DNA of 64,000 bases, from contig NW_019091651.1 in the NCBI RefSeq assembly GCF_001949145.1, positions 28,098 through 92,097 on the forward strand, given 5' to 3'. This DNA is from Acanthaster planci. Taxonomy: Eukaryota; Echinodermata; Asteroidea; Valvatida; Acanthasteridae. Below are positions 35,979-46,320 of the stretch, one piece after another. A program made the position numbers and the translations under genes. How positions within the stretch are numbered: the first letter of the stretch is position 1; each line of letters opens with the position of its first letter. The notes under the pieces were generated by a model. That model searched no databases. It was not told where the DNA came from and saw nothing but the letters and a program-made list of their open reading frames with translations.

Positions 35979-36576
35979 TTAACCACTTGCCACTGGGGAC
36001 TTCGGTTTTGGTCACCGTGTGTTTATATGTGTGGCCGGGGTCTCCGAAATCGGACAAAGGGAACTGGGCCTTGTAACAAAAGACCGTACTTGGAACAAAA
36101 GACCAGGCTGCTGGGCGTTACTGACATTTTTCCACTCTCAATAGTGGAGATAATCAAGCCATGTTTTGAATCAGTATACCACAGTTTGGGGCATTTAGTG
36201 CGAACAGATTACCACCGGGACAAAAGTGATCCACCAACGCAGCGATGAGCCACACAGCACCGCTGCACACTAATCTTATAGCCCTTATTGAAAAGAGGTC
36301 AGCAGCGCACTGTGCCAGGTTCGTGAACAAAAGACAGTTATATAACACCACACAATCTGGACTGTTTTTACAAGGCTGCAGGCCTGGCTGAAATACTCGG
36401 GCGTCAATAGATTTTGTCTGTCAGACTAGAGTGGCCACCACACAGTAATTCTTGTGGGTGTAAGCATCCATTAATTGAAAAGTTGAATTTCTGAAGATAT
36501 TTTAAAACTGAAAATCTTGAAAAAGTCCCGACTATGTGCACTGCATTTTTCAAACCACCCGGCAGCAAGTGGTTAA
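35979..36576. mobile_element. TTAA-flanked MITE, piggyBac-like, about 600 bp
   Basis: The left end is TTAACCACTTGCCACTGGGG and the reverse complement of the right end is TTAACCACTTGCTGCCGGG. TTAA on both sides is the target duplication of piggyBac transposases. No transposase frame is present. The interior GTGTGGCCGGGGTCTCCGAA, then ATCGGACAAAGG, recurs at 43129-43160, identifying a second copy. It is nested in the 2.84-kb element. Confidence 0.7.
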
Positions 36577-36784
36577 TCCTCTAATTATACCACCAAAGTA
36601 GCCTTTCGTTCAAGATACTTTCCCCCTTCCAACTTAGCTCTTTTGTTGCAAACAACCAGGGGAAATCTGAGCTGAAGTTGACCCAAATATTCATGAGTGT
36701 ATCGTACTTATGCATGGTGTCAAACCCCGAGTCATCCCGAGGTTCATCCCCAAGTTACCGCCGGTTAAAAAAGGAATTCTCCCC

Positions 36785-37480
36785 GTACAACTATCGGCAA
36801 TTGCCTATCTGCCATTGCAGCCATACACAATGGTTTTCCCAATGGCTCAACTCATCAGACAGTGATACCCTCAGACAGACAGGGAATATTTATAGAGCAT
36901 CCCCCTACCAAGTGACTGGTTCCTTCCTGCAGGTATATATCCACCGTCCTCCACCTACTTGCCATTCTCCCTTTTGAGCCCCTTAGCGAAGCGTCATTAC
37001 TACACACAACAGTGAAGGTGGCCTTCCTCCTGGCAGTTAATACCACTTGACACTGACGCAGTGACCTGAAAACTCTATCCACCACCAATGGCCACATCAG
37101 ATGGGAACCTCACAGTGTGCCCCTCATTCCAGCCCCGGGTTTCCTCACCAGAACCAGTTAGCCTCCTTTCACTCTCTTGACATTTATCCTGCACATTGTC
37201 AAACATGCCAGAAGTTCATATGAGAAGCCATAGTGCCTGGTGAGAGCTCTCAAATGGTATCTAGCCAAAACCAAGAAACTGAGAGGCACAACATCGCAGC
37301 TGTTAATCACAACCATTAAGCCACAGACACTACAGCCAGATGGGCAGTTTTGGCCATCAAATTCACAAAGCCTTACTGGCCGGACACTTCTGACAATCAG
37401 ACTCAACACCTCATCAGGGCCTGTGACGTCCAAGCCATATCCACTTCCTGGGCCGTGGTAAGGTGATCCTTACATCGGCA
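36785..37480 (+). pseudogene. DIRS copy C: tyrosine recombinase remnant
   Basis: After the insertion, TIGNCLSAIAAIHNGFPNGS resumes the recombinase (copy A: TIRNFWPALAAVHSGFSDG). Then follow VKVAFLLAV, GHIRWEPHSVPLIPAPGFLT, LVRALKWYLAKTKKLRGT and a box reading CDVQAISTSW at 37422-37451. The box is HxxR in active enzymes; here the His is Cys and the Arg is Gln. Numerous stops. The presumed nucleophile region was not identified with confidence. Confidence 0.7.
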
Positions 37481-37624
37481 ACATCAATACCATAACAGAT
37501 AAATAACAGCTCCTTTCTCAGGGGAGTCCACATTACATCTTCTTGCCTTTTATGATTATGCACTCACTTTTAACCCTACACCTCTCTCCCTAACATAGTA
37601 CGTCCTCACCTTACCCCGTCCGAG

Positions 37625-37735
37625 GATCAAGGCTACTCTGCATATGTAGCAACAGTTTGGGATAGGATGAAAGCAGAAGACTCCTCTCCCACAGAAATGT
37701 GGAAGAGGTCTGCTATCAAATACTTGTCCCAAACA
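37625..37735 (+). repeat. DIRS copy C internal complementary hairpin region
   Basis: CATATGTAGCAACAGTTTGG at 37639 and the inverted CCCAAACAGT near 37731 enclose a hairpin with arms containing AGCAGAAGACTCCTCTCCCA and GTGGAAGAGGTCTGCT. The same words recur in the two terminal repeats (30755-30930 inverted, 37875-37945 direct), as expected of the DIRS internal complementary region. Confidence 0.6.
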
Positions 37736-37794
37736 GTCGGCTCCCTCCCATCCTCCCCACTTCAGGCTTGGATGGTTCCATACTGAAAAAGAGG

Positions 37795-37965
37795 GATGAT
37801 CGTGGCAGTGGCTCCACTATGCATCACTGGTATAGAAGGCGCACTACGGCTGATCAATTTTTTAGCAAACAGAATTAGACACAAAGGAAATTTGCATATG
37901 CAGCAACTGTTTGGGATAGGTATTCAATAGCAGACCTCACACACATTTCTGTAGGGGAGGGAAGG
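37795..37965 (+). repeat. DIRS copy C right inverted terminal repeat
   Basis: This is the inverted match to 30755-30930. It ends within about 50 bp of the splice acceptor of ankyrin exon d. The remaining 40-50 bp contain the pyrimidine-rich TTTGTCTTTCTTCTAG tract. Confidence 0.7.
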
Positions 37966-38014
37966 GGTTTAAGAATCCCTTCATAACTGATTGTTTGATT
38001 TGTCTTTCTTCTAG

Positions 38015-38266
38015 GGTCTTCAAACAGCAAAGAAGTATGCAGAGAATCCTGAAATCTGTAGTATAATTCACGAGGCAATATATCGCCGCCAGAAAAGTAT
38101 CGTTAATCCAACACTTTTTGAATGTGCAATGAATGGCGATGCTGACCGTCTCTATAGTACTCTTGAAGATGGGGACAATGTCAACCCATTAACTGGAACA
38201 GGGGACTGGCCAATGTACATGGCTGTTGGAAATAGACACATCAAAGTCATGCAGCTGTTATACATG
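38015..38266 (+). CDS. Ankyrin-repeat gene, internal exon d
   Basis: This 252-bp exon (84 codons, phase 0 at both ends) lies between acceptor TTTGTCTTTCTTCTAG and donor ATG|GTAAGT. It encodes GLQTAKKYAENPEICSIIHE (end of a repeat begun in exon c), NPTLFECAMNGDADRLYSTL (another repeat) and GDWPMYMAVGNRHIKVMQLL (a further repeat). The last repeat is unfinished, so more exons follow downstream. None was recognised in the remaining 25.7 kb, although the 43199-43317 gap could hide one. With exons a-c it gives 251 continuous codons, about seven ankyrin-like repeats. Orthology unknown. Confidence 0.9.
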
Positions 38267-41200
38267 GTAAGTTAGTAGATTGGGTAAGAGCAATGTTGTA
38301 ATGAAATCCCAACAGGACCCTGCCGGTATAAAAGTGTGGGTTCCGATTAACTAATTAACAAAGGGAAACCACTCAAAATGAACCACTAAAAGTATAAACA
38401 GGCTAACTTGCCTTGCTGCAGAAGACTTTTATCGGCTTAAAGTATTTATTTCAATATTTATCAAATGTCAGCAAAATTTACCAAAATGAGTATATACAAT
38501 AAAATTAAAAGGCTAGTTGCTCCCTGTTTTAAACAGGGCACAACGAGACAACAAGACCCACATATTCCTGTACATGTCCACTAATTCCAAATGTATAGAT
38601 CAATGCAAGTGGGCTTTAACAGTTCAAACCCCTGCCCAAATGTGGGCGACGCCCTCCCCAAAAACAGTCCTGTAAAAGAAAAGAAATGCCCTGGCCACAT
38701 GCACAAGAACGTACAAATCTAGAGCAAAAAGGAATGGGTGGAACAGGTTGACCCATGTCTTAAACAGATCCAAAAACTTACGTACAGAATGAAAAGAATG
38801 GAAAAATCCCATGCCTTTAGATGTTCCCAGGTCTGTCCCAGTCAGAACCTCCCTAAAGAAATTTCCCACACCTTTGGTTTTATATGGTTTGCCAGTGATG
38901 AGTTCCTCTGGAAAATACTTATGGAAAATGCCCAGTGTCGAACTTTCACTCTCCAAGTTGGCTGCTTGAACCCCAGGGGTGCCTGAGAACCCAAAACACC
39001 GCGGAAAACAGTCTCGTTGATTCTGTGTCAAATTGTCAGAAGTTGTTCGGGAGTTGGCTTTTTGGCATATTTGCACAAAAGACATTCTTTTGGTCAAGAT
39101 TTTTTGGGCTTTTTTGTAATTTGTGAAAAGGGCAGTATATTTGTCATTGTTTTTTGCTGTTTCAGGCACCGGCTGAAACACCTTTAGTGCTTCTTAATTT
39201 TTTTTTTATTTTGATTTTACTTTATTATTTTTTTCCCACTTTTGCCAATAGACATATCAGGGGTTGCTCTATACATGACTTTTGCCCCTTCCTTGGGGCC
39301 AATCCCCTTAAAATCTGGCTTATAGTTAGATTATTATTCTAAAGATGTGTGCCAAATCGTGATGTCATCATGTGATTTACTATGGGTGCGTTTGTTTAGC
39401 TTCCTTGGGGTGCCATGGGTCAGCCTTGAGTCCTTCTTTTAGCTGTGACATCATACTCCTGGCTCACCCAGGTCAGCCACCAGAAACCCTGCTTTGGGAA
39501 CAGGGTGTCTGGTGGATCGAATGCGGAATCAGTGCTTGGCCAGCTTGTTTGTCATCTGCTTCAGCAAAAACACGATGGCAGATAATGTGGACACATACAT
39601 GTAAGTACTAACTATGCCATGATCATAATGAAATGAGAAATTATGTTCTTCGGAAAATATATCCAGGAACCTTAGTATTCGACCGCACAGACCCTGATGT
39701 TCAATAGTCCAGGCTCTATGAATAGGCCTAGTCCTACATGTAGGCCTAACTCTAGGTTACGCTAGACAAAATTTGATAGGCCTACAAATGCATGCACAAA
39801 CTGTACATTAGTCGTGCAACTGATGAATCTCAAATTCCATGAAGAGGAGTACAAGCCGCAAAGTTACTGCATGTAAACTGTACAGGTAAATTTGTCACAA
39901 TTTGTGCACTGAATACAGCAATCAATCTTAAGATCAGGGATGTTTCATAAAACTTTACAATTGATCTTATCTCCTGAATTCAAGTCCTGCTTCAACATGT
40001 TCAAAAAGTTGAACTGGTGCCCAGTCAAGTTGAAGGCATAGCCTGATATCAATTGAGGGTCCCTGAACTACAGCTAAAATACCACATAACCACATAATGG
40101 AAAAAATTCCATGTACGGGCAACACTAATTTTCCCTGAAAAGTTATATCAGTCATCAGAAAGTGATGTCATTTCCATAAAGTGAATTTAAGCTTTGAACA
40201 TTCTGGAGTGTTACTTAGAGAACGCTGCTTTTTCAGTCTCAGGTTTATGCATAGGGGCTCTGGATGTTGTCCGTATGTGGAAATCTTTTGCAGATAACTG
40301 TTGAAGAATGTTGACAGAAAGCTTGTTATTCCATTATTCTGATAAATGATTTCACTCCAGTTACATAACCCCCTGAATTGCTGTTTAGTAATTTTTGTTC
40401 TGTTGGTAAGCCGCGCATCATTAATTTTTCTCTCAACTGCTATAAACATGGAAAAATATGAAGTCTCATAGTGACAATTTTGTTGGTGATGTTCAGCATA
40501 TTGGCCTATATTCAATTTTTGTTGGACTCGGGTATTGGTAGACTGTTGTCAGTTATGATGAGGATGGGACTGGCCACAGTATGTCTGTAGAGGCACCCAG
40601 TGCCAGAAGACTAGCCGCCGGAGGTAAAACACCTCATAATAATTTGAATGAAATAGTTTGTGAATGTTTTTTATAAAAGATAGAAGGAACCTGATCAAAT
40701 AGGGGTTCAAAAGGATAATGAGTGTCATGCGAAAAAACAAATTTGTAGGCCTACATCATTAAAGCAAAAGTAATTAAAACTTATGGACTTTATCAAAGTG
40801 GAGAAGTCATTTATTGGGATGGATGTGCATGCAATCATACAGAAACCCCAAGGAAAAGGGCTAATGACCTGTGCTGCTGAATGACCTCTAGCCCACTATG
40901 TATGACATTGGGGCTAGGGAAGGAGGGCACTTGGAAACTACAGGTAAAAACAGCAAAAATGGGGGGCAATTCTAACAAAAAGATGGCAGTTGAATAGTGT
41001 GTCTTCTCATTCACTGAATGAACATGTTTTAATCGCCAGAATAATGTGGAACTAGGTAATTATTGTACTGTAATGTCGCCACTTTTTTGTGGGTTTCGCA
41101 CACGTTTGAAAAAGGTCACAAACGCTTGTAATCTTGTCCATTGGCTTCCGGCCTTTATTATTCCTCAAAACCAGTCAAACACGCATGGAAGTTTTATACA

Positions 41201-42145
41201 AAGTACAAGCAAAACTGAATCTCCTCTTGCATTTGCACTGGAACAAAACATACTGAAAACATGTCTGCCAGAACTGGCGCGAAACTTATGTATAGGAAAA
41301 ATTCCCCAAAAGGCTACTGTGCCAGGGCCGCAGGGGCTGGCCCAAAGCCAGCCAGCAGGGACTGGCACAGCCCCATAGAGCGACACCATCACCCCCACTG
41401 GCCTGTCGGTGCCATCGCTACAGTGTTTTAATGTTTGTGTATGTGTGTTTCTGATTTTATTTTTTCAAATTTGGAGTTGCGAAACTCATCTTGAAAAATA
41501 TAAACGAGGTTGCTTTAAGTAAGCACTATTAAACTTTATAACACACCTTTTCCTGGTTCCTTATCCCAGTTGGCTAAAATACAGTCAAGTGTAGTTCACT
41601 ATTATGCTATTACACTCCAAGACATCACACATGCATACATTCCAAAGACTAGTACCCAGTCAGGCACTAGTCTAAAAAATGTTTGACTGCCTGCAGTACT
41701 CTCTTATAGATTGCATACTCAAAAAGTATTACCCCCTGGTATAGCTGAAAACCAACAGTATCCTTTAATTGTAGAACTGCTTGTGAATTAATTATAATAA
41801 GCGAGTGGCACATGGTGCACTTTGTCGGAATTCAGGACATATTAAGTGAATACTAAAAAACAACCCAGAGCTGTTATGGGAAACTAAAGCGATTTTTAAC
41901 TTTAAAATAAAAAAATGACCTTGTCTGATTTCTTTTCTAGTTTGAGGTGCATTATAAAACACGTATTGACTGGCCTTCGGAAATAGGACAAGCTTGTGGT
42001 CACTCAGAGTCCCTGAGAGTGTATAAATGCTCCTTGTGACCTCATTTCTGTCCATGTGTCTATATTAACACCCCATTCTAACATGTCACCAAGGAACATA
42101 GAATATAGGGTGGATCAAAATAAAAACAAAAGAAAGATATCACTG
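38267..42145. other. Intron or downstream region, no gene recognised
   Basis: Contents seen: an A-rich array-type module in inverted orientation at about 39040-39135; a 15-bp stem hairpin at 39477-39515; an imperfect GC-rich hairpin at 41318-41369; and AGGCCTAC-type palindromic words near 39720-39785. The longest open frame is on the minus strand (38624-39181) and is listed separately. Confidence 0.45.
38624..39181 (-). CDS. Uncharacterised 185-codon open frame, probably repeat-derived
   Basis: No domain is recognised. Its N-terminal part (KRMSFVQICQKA) resembles the translation of the A-rich array module at 21780-21860 (KRMPFSQNCKKAKKI), so at least this part is dispersed repeat. The C-terminal part is rich in Phe and Leu. 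Single-exon, no conserved context, no evident start signal. I consider a chance frame more likely than a gene. Confidence 0.15.
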   Translation of the reverse strand: MFQPVPETAKNNDKYTALFTNYKKAQKILTKRMSFVQICQKANSRTTSDNLTQNQRDCFPRCFGFSGTPGVQAANLESESSTLGIFHKYFPEELITGKPYKTKGVGNFFREVLTGTDLGTSKGMGFFHSFHSVRKFLDLFKTWVNLFHPFLFALDLYVLVHVARAFLFFYRTVFGEGVAHIWAGV

Positions 42146-43081
42146 CAGGGTTGTCTGATTTAAATCACCTTGATTTAAATCGCTGATTTAAAGTGCGATT
42201 AAAATCAAGTGATTTTTAAAAATCACTGATTTAAATCTACATATTTAATTTTTTTAGTAAAAAGGCAAAAATGTTTCAATTTTTTTTTACTGATTGAAAA
42301 TGTTTGCAGGTTTTGCACATTTTAAACAGCAACCCCCCCCTCTGTGAGCCTTTCAGTTCCTAGTATTAAAGAAGTACGAATTGTACACAAAATCTGGGTT
42401 GGCAAGATTTTATGTTCAATTCTGTCCACTTGTTTCAATTTAAATCAGCTTTTTTGATTCAGTACAAGTAAGTTTATTTGATGTGAAGGATTTACTTCAT
42501 TTAAATTACCCACTTCAGAATTTAACCATAGAGGAAGGACACAGGAGTTAGAACTCTGGCGCTTCAAAGTGCTCGATGAGCATTGCCACCCGGTCAAACA
42601 AACAATATAAACATTCCACAAATGCCTGATTACTGCTTTCAACTTATCCAGTAATATCCTAGCAATATTTTGTGTGTTTTGTTTGCAATGAACCACAACT
42701 TATCACTGTTACCAGGAAATAGAGAGCGAAAAGTCTCTAACAGATCTACTTTTTGCCATTGTGAATAAACTTTTTACTGTGATACGCTGCTCCATTATAA
42801 ATGCAGTGTTTGTAATTTTTTTTAGTTCAAAGTTTTTGTACAAATTTGGCTAAGACTGACCAACATGTTGACCATCACTAGACAAGTTAAGTTCATAACA
42901 AACAAAATGCGCTATTTCATCACAAGGAGTGCTCAAGAGATCTCATAAAATACCTTCTGTATAAATGCCATAATTATAATGATTCCAATAAAATACAATA
43001 GCAACTTGGCTATTCAATGGCTATTCATTCCCAAAACTCCAGAAGAAAGCATTCGATAAGGGCAGTGACTGCGCATGAACA

Positions 43082-43198
43082 TTAACCACTACCAGCCGGG
43101 GACTCCGAAATCGGAGCCGTATGGTTTATATGTGTGGCCGGGGTCTCCGAACTCGGACAAAGGAAACAGGGTCCTGTAACAAAAGACCGTACTCCAAA
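43082..43198. mobile_element. Second copy of the TTAA-type MITE, cut by the assembly gap
   Basis: It starts TTAACCACTACCAGCCGGGG and continues with GTGTGGCCGGGGTCTCCGAA, matching the element at 35979-36576. The sequence runs into the N run at 43199 and no right terminus appears after the gap. Confidence 0.65.
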
Positions 43199-43317
43199 NN
43201 NNNNNNNNNNNNNNNNNNNNNNNNNNNNNNNNNNNNNNNNNNNNNNNNNNNNNNNNNNNNNNNNNNNNNNNNNNNNNNNNNNNNNNNNNNNNNNNNNNNN
43301 NNNNNNNNNNNNNNNNN
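43199..43317. other. Assembly gap (119 N)
   Basis: A run of 119 undetermined bases. Predicted frames spanning it are artefacts. It coincides with a repeated element that contains hairpin-forming CTCCGAAATCGGAG, which may explain the assembly failure. Confidence 0.99.
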
Positions 43318-44185
43318 CTAGCATTCAATTTGATGTTGTTTTCAGATCATACCAAGCACCATCGATGGCATGAAAATTCAACTTCCTGTACTGTCGTGTA
43401 CAAAATTTCAGGGATGCAGATTACCAGTGAAAAACTGCGTCAATGATCATAGGGTACAAAGGGGGCTTATGGGTGTGAAACAGGTGGTGTGTAGCAAGCG
43501 TTTGCTGCACTCTGGCTATGGACATACCAGGCATGCCAGAAAGCGGTAATTGGTCAGATGTTATAGTCCGGGCAGTTCAAACTCCTTCTGTATCCTTCCT
43601 CCATGGTTTAACATGGTAAAATATTGGTGTACATCAACTTTTTACATCTCTACAAGTATGCGTGTATTTTATTGAGATTAGAAATGTTAGTCTTTAACAT
43701 TGTCCGAAATAAAGTGGTGTTTTATCAAGCCTTAAAATCATTGCTCTGTGAAGCTGGACCACAAACAAAATGAGACTGCGTTTTGCACATAGAGCAAGGT
43801 AAAATACCAGCATTTTGTACAGGTACACATGTACATGTAGCATGCAAAATAAATGCATGTACCTGTTCATTGCATGTTTCTCACTCATTAGTTATTTGAT
43901 GCATGTATAAGTATCCTATTAAAAAATTCTTGCGAAATCTACTTTTGTCAAAACTTTAAAAGTTTGGTTTAAAACCTGGTATGCACTTTATCCCTTGTAC
44001 ACATCTATGTGCATGTACTTGTCTCTGAAGGAAGTGTCTTCGCTGCAGGTCCATATACTGATAGGTGTTATTCTGCGGGCATTTCACCAAGGCTAAGACC
44101 TGGTGGTTTGTGAATTTAATCAAATTACTTGATTTAAAGTTCTTAATTTAAATCCAAATTTGTTAAATTTTGTCACAAAACAAAT
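43318..44185. other. No gene recognised
   Basis: AT-rich interior of the hAT-like unit. A further cluster of GATTTAAA/TTTAAATC words lies at 44117-44165. Nothing coding was seen. Confidence 0.5.
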
Positions 44186-44189
44186 AAAT

Positions 44190-44920
44190 TATTATTATTA
44201 TTTATTCGGCCATCCACAAACAACAATACAATAGTACTGTAAAAAACAAACATCCAAGTAACAATAAAAAAAGAAGATAAAAAAAGAGGGGGAAGGGTAG
44301 GAGGCGAGGGAAGGACCAGTAGTACTAACCTCTTCGTGACGGATGACGGTAAAAGCCGCCGTAAAAATTGAGATCGTCAGCCCCCTTTTCAGCTATTATT
44401 CTCGGCCCACGCTCGAGCGAACACAGTGAAAGAAGGCAGACTCTGGCTCTTGTATACATGGTGATTGGCCTTGGTGTGTAGCCCAGAAATGAAAAGACTG
44501 AATTTGGATCGTAATCATCAGCTTCACAATAGTCCCCACTTTGAAAAGAGGCAATGGGAATGTGGAAGCATGAGTAGAGCCTTTTTGGCAGGTGGCCTTC
44601 GTGGCCAAGCGAGGCTGGTATTGTCGGGTCGGCTTTCAGAAAAAAGTTCCCGTTGTCAAGGAGTTAAAGGGAATGAGAGGATCGGTGGGTGGGAATGACG
44701 AACAAGCATTTAAAGCTGGCCAGGATAAACAAAAGTATACTGAAACAATGTTGTCCGAAGACTTATCTATCCAAACTCAAAATGCTTACAAAATAAACGT
44801 AAACATATAATTAGCATCTTGAACAATAACAAACAAATTTATAACTATATAACAGATAATTAAAACTGTTAAACCAAATGAATTGGAAATTAAAAATCAT
44901 TCTAAATCAACTGTTGTATA
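44190..44920 (-). repeat. Probable 3' end of the minus-strand CR1-like LINE
   Basis: Read on the minus strand, the region ends in GGCCGAATAAATAATAATAA (about 44190-44215), the short A/T-rich tail typical of CR1/L2-clade elements. It lies downstream, in the same orientation, of the LINE coding remnants. The reverse transcriptase is not present between them, so an internal deletion is inferred. Part of 44340-44700 may be unrelated. Confidence 0.4.
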
Positions 44921-44924
44921 TTAG

Positions 44925-45780
44925 AAGAAAAAAAAACGGCAAGTAAAGTTAGTGATAGTGAAACCAGTAGCAGAGTTGTTTGATGGACGTGTCACATCCT
45001 TGACTAGTTGCTGAACACCAAGATAATGTGGCAGATAATGTAGAATCGGCCTTCCAGTTAATGTTAAAATCACCAACAATGGTGACCCCTTCATATTATG
45101 GGAAGTCCAGCTGGATTCTGTCGAAGGCGTCTTGGAGTTTGTCCATGAAAGTTGCATCTGAATCATTTGTAGTGCTTTACTGTGATGCTTATCCATGATA
45201 GCTCATGTCATTGGGGTAGTCTTGGTTTAGCTGAACTGGTAATAGTGAATGCTTGATTATGGCTATGACACCCCACCATGGTTGTTGTGATCACGGCAAA
45301 CGGTTAAGTAGTTTGGCTCACTCGACAGGATATCTACACTGTTTGCAGACATCCAAGTCTCTGTGATAAATATAGCGTCGAGGGGGTGAAGATGCAGAAA
45401 TGCTTGAAAATCCTGTTGCTTAATGCAAATGCTGTGAGCATTGAATAGCACGAGATTGTGTTGGGAAGTAGGGTGTAGGGGGTTTGTGGTTACCGGTGCA
45501 GTTTCAGGCTGACCAGAGAGCTCATGGAATGAGGCATCACAGCATGTTGAGAAGGGCAGGCAGTTCACAGTGCAGCGTGGGCAAAACCAGTTAATAGAAC
45601 TGTTGATGAGTTGACTGTAATAAGTAATGGACATGTCAGAAATGCATTTCTGATGCCAATAATTCAAGCAGACTTTGCATAAAAGGGATCTTTGGTTGGT
45701 TCTCACTGACTTGCTACACTTTCCACAGAGATCTTTAGTGGGTCCAGAATTTCTTTCAGTGTCCCCAGACAGCAAAAATT
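44925..45780 (-). pseudogene. CR1-like LINE: 2A-like motif, PHD finger and start of APE endonuclease
   Basis: The frame 45775-45263 begins LSGDTERNSGP, a degenerate 2A-like motif (functional form D-x-E-x-N-P-G-P). It continues with a PHD-type zinc finger CGKCSKSVRTNQRSLLCKVC, WHQKC and WFCPRC, then LVLFNAHSI and AIFITETWM, the first blocks of an APE-type endonuclease. After a frameshift near 45260, GDFNI and, in another frame, LGVQQLVKDVTRP are further endonuclease blocks. Reverse transcriptase is absent. CR1-type elements with N-terminal 2A motifs are known from sea urchin. The Pro before Gly of the 2A core is Ser here, so separation would not be expected. Confidence 0.75.
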
Positions 45781-46320
45781 AAATGTTGCTGTTGAGTTGG
45801 AATAATGTCTGACTGAGGCATGGCCAAACTCACTTGCTCGCTGTATATACATGGTTTGCTAGGCAGCCAAATTGAAAAAGCACAGTGAGGGAAGCTGCAT
45901 TCTAAAGCACTGTGATTACAATGGCAGTTGATTGAAACACAATAGGTTGCATCATAAGGTCCATAGAATCGCTCAGGCCTGCAGGAACTCACACAGCATG
46001 GTTGAAGAGTTGTTTGAAACTGCTGAATAACTGCCAGGAAAGTTGCTAAAGTTCTCAGTTTCTGGAATGAAATTCCAGATGAAAATTGTCTTGCTGAATC
46101 AGCCAAAACAAACGCTCTCTGATGGTAGCCAATTCATGCAGCTTCCTGGGCTGATTACAGCAAGACTGATGATAAATGTCAGAGCCAAACACAGAGCTTG
46201 CATACTGGATGCCATCATTACACCACATCTGATTTCAATATAGATAACTAGACACATGCAGCTAATTTGCTTGCTTTTGAATAGACACTTGAGCCAACTT
46301 ATCTCAAATTTTGATAAAAT
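45781..46320 (-). other. Upstream part of the LINE, hydrophobic N-terminal-like frame
   Basis: Minus-strand frames include MASSMQALCLALTFIISLAV near 46200, a signal-peptide-like hydrophobic start, and Cys-rich sequence (45756-46106) without a recognised domain. Position directly upstream of the 2A-like motif suggests 5' sequence of the same LINE. It is broken by stops and frame changes. Confidence 0.35.

Larger units (their letters stand above)
33945..36784. mobile_element. 2.84-kb DNA element with terminal inverted repeats, inserted in DIRS copy C
   Basis: The left end GGGGAGAATTCCTTTTTTAA (about 33945) is the exact reverse complement of the right end at 36765-36784. Weaker similarity continues for a further 40-50 bp inward (ACCTCGAGG, CAGGGTTTTT and their counterparts). 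The flanks are GTAA on the left and GTAC on the right, so a 3-bp duplication (GTA) is likely. The flanking sequences are the two halves of one DIRS recombinase, which proves insertion. No transposase is visible, so it is probably non-autonomous. The family is not assigned. Confidence 0.85.

Noticed and set aside
41046-41398. LINE C-terminal fragment suggested by VHWLPAF
   Set aside because: Only a five-residue resemblance to the common HWLP block; no adjacent reverse transcriptase motifs.
43082-43373. Open frames crossing the N run
   Set aside because: They are artefacts of undetermined bases.
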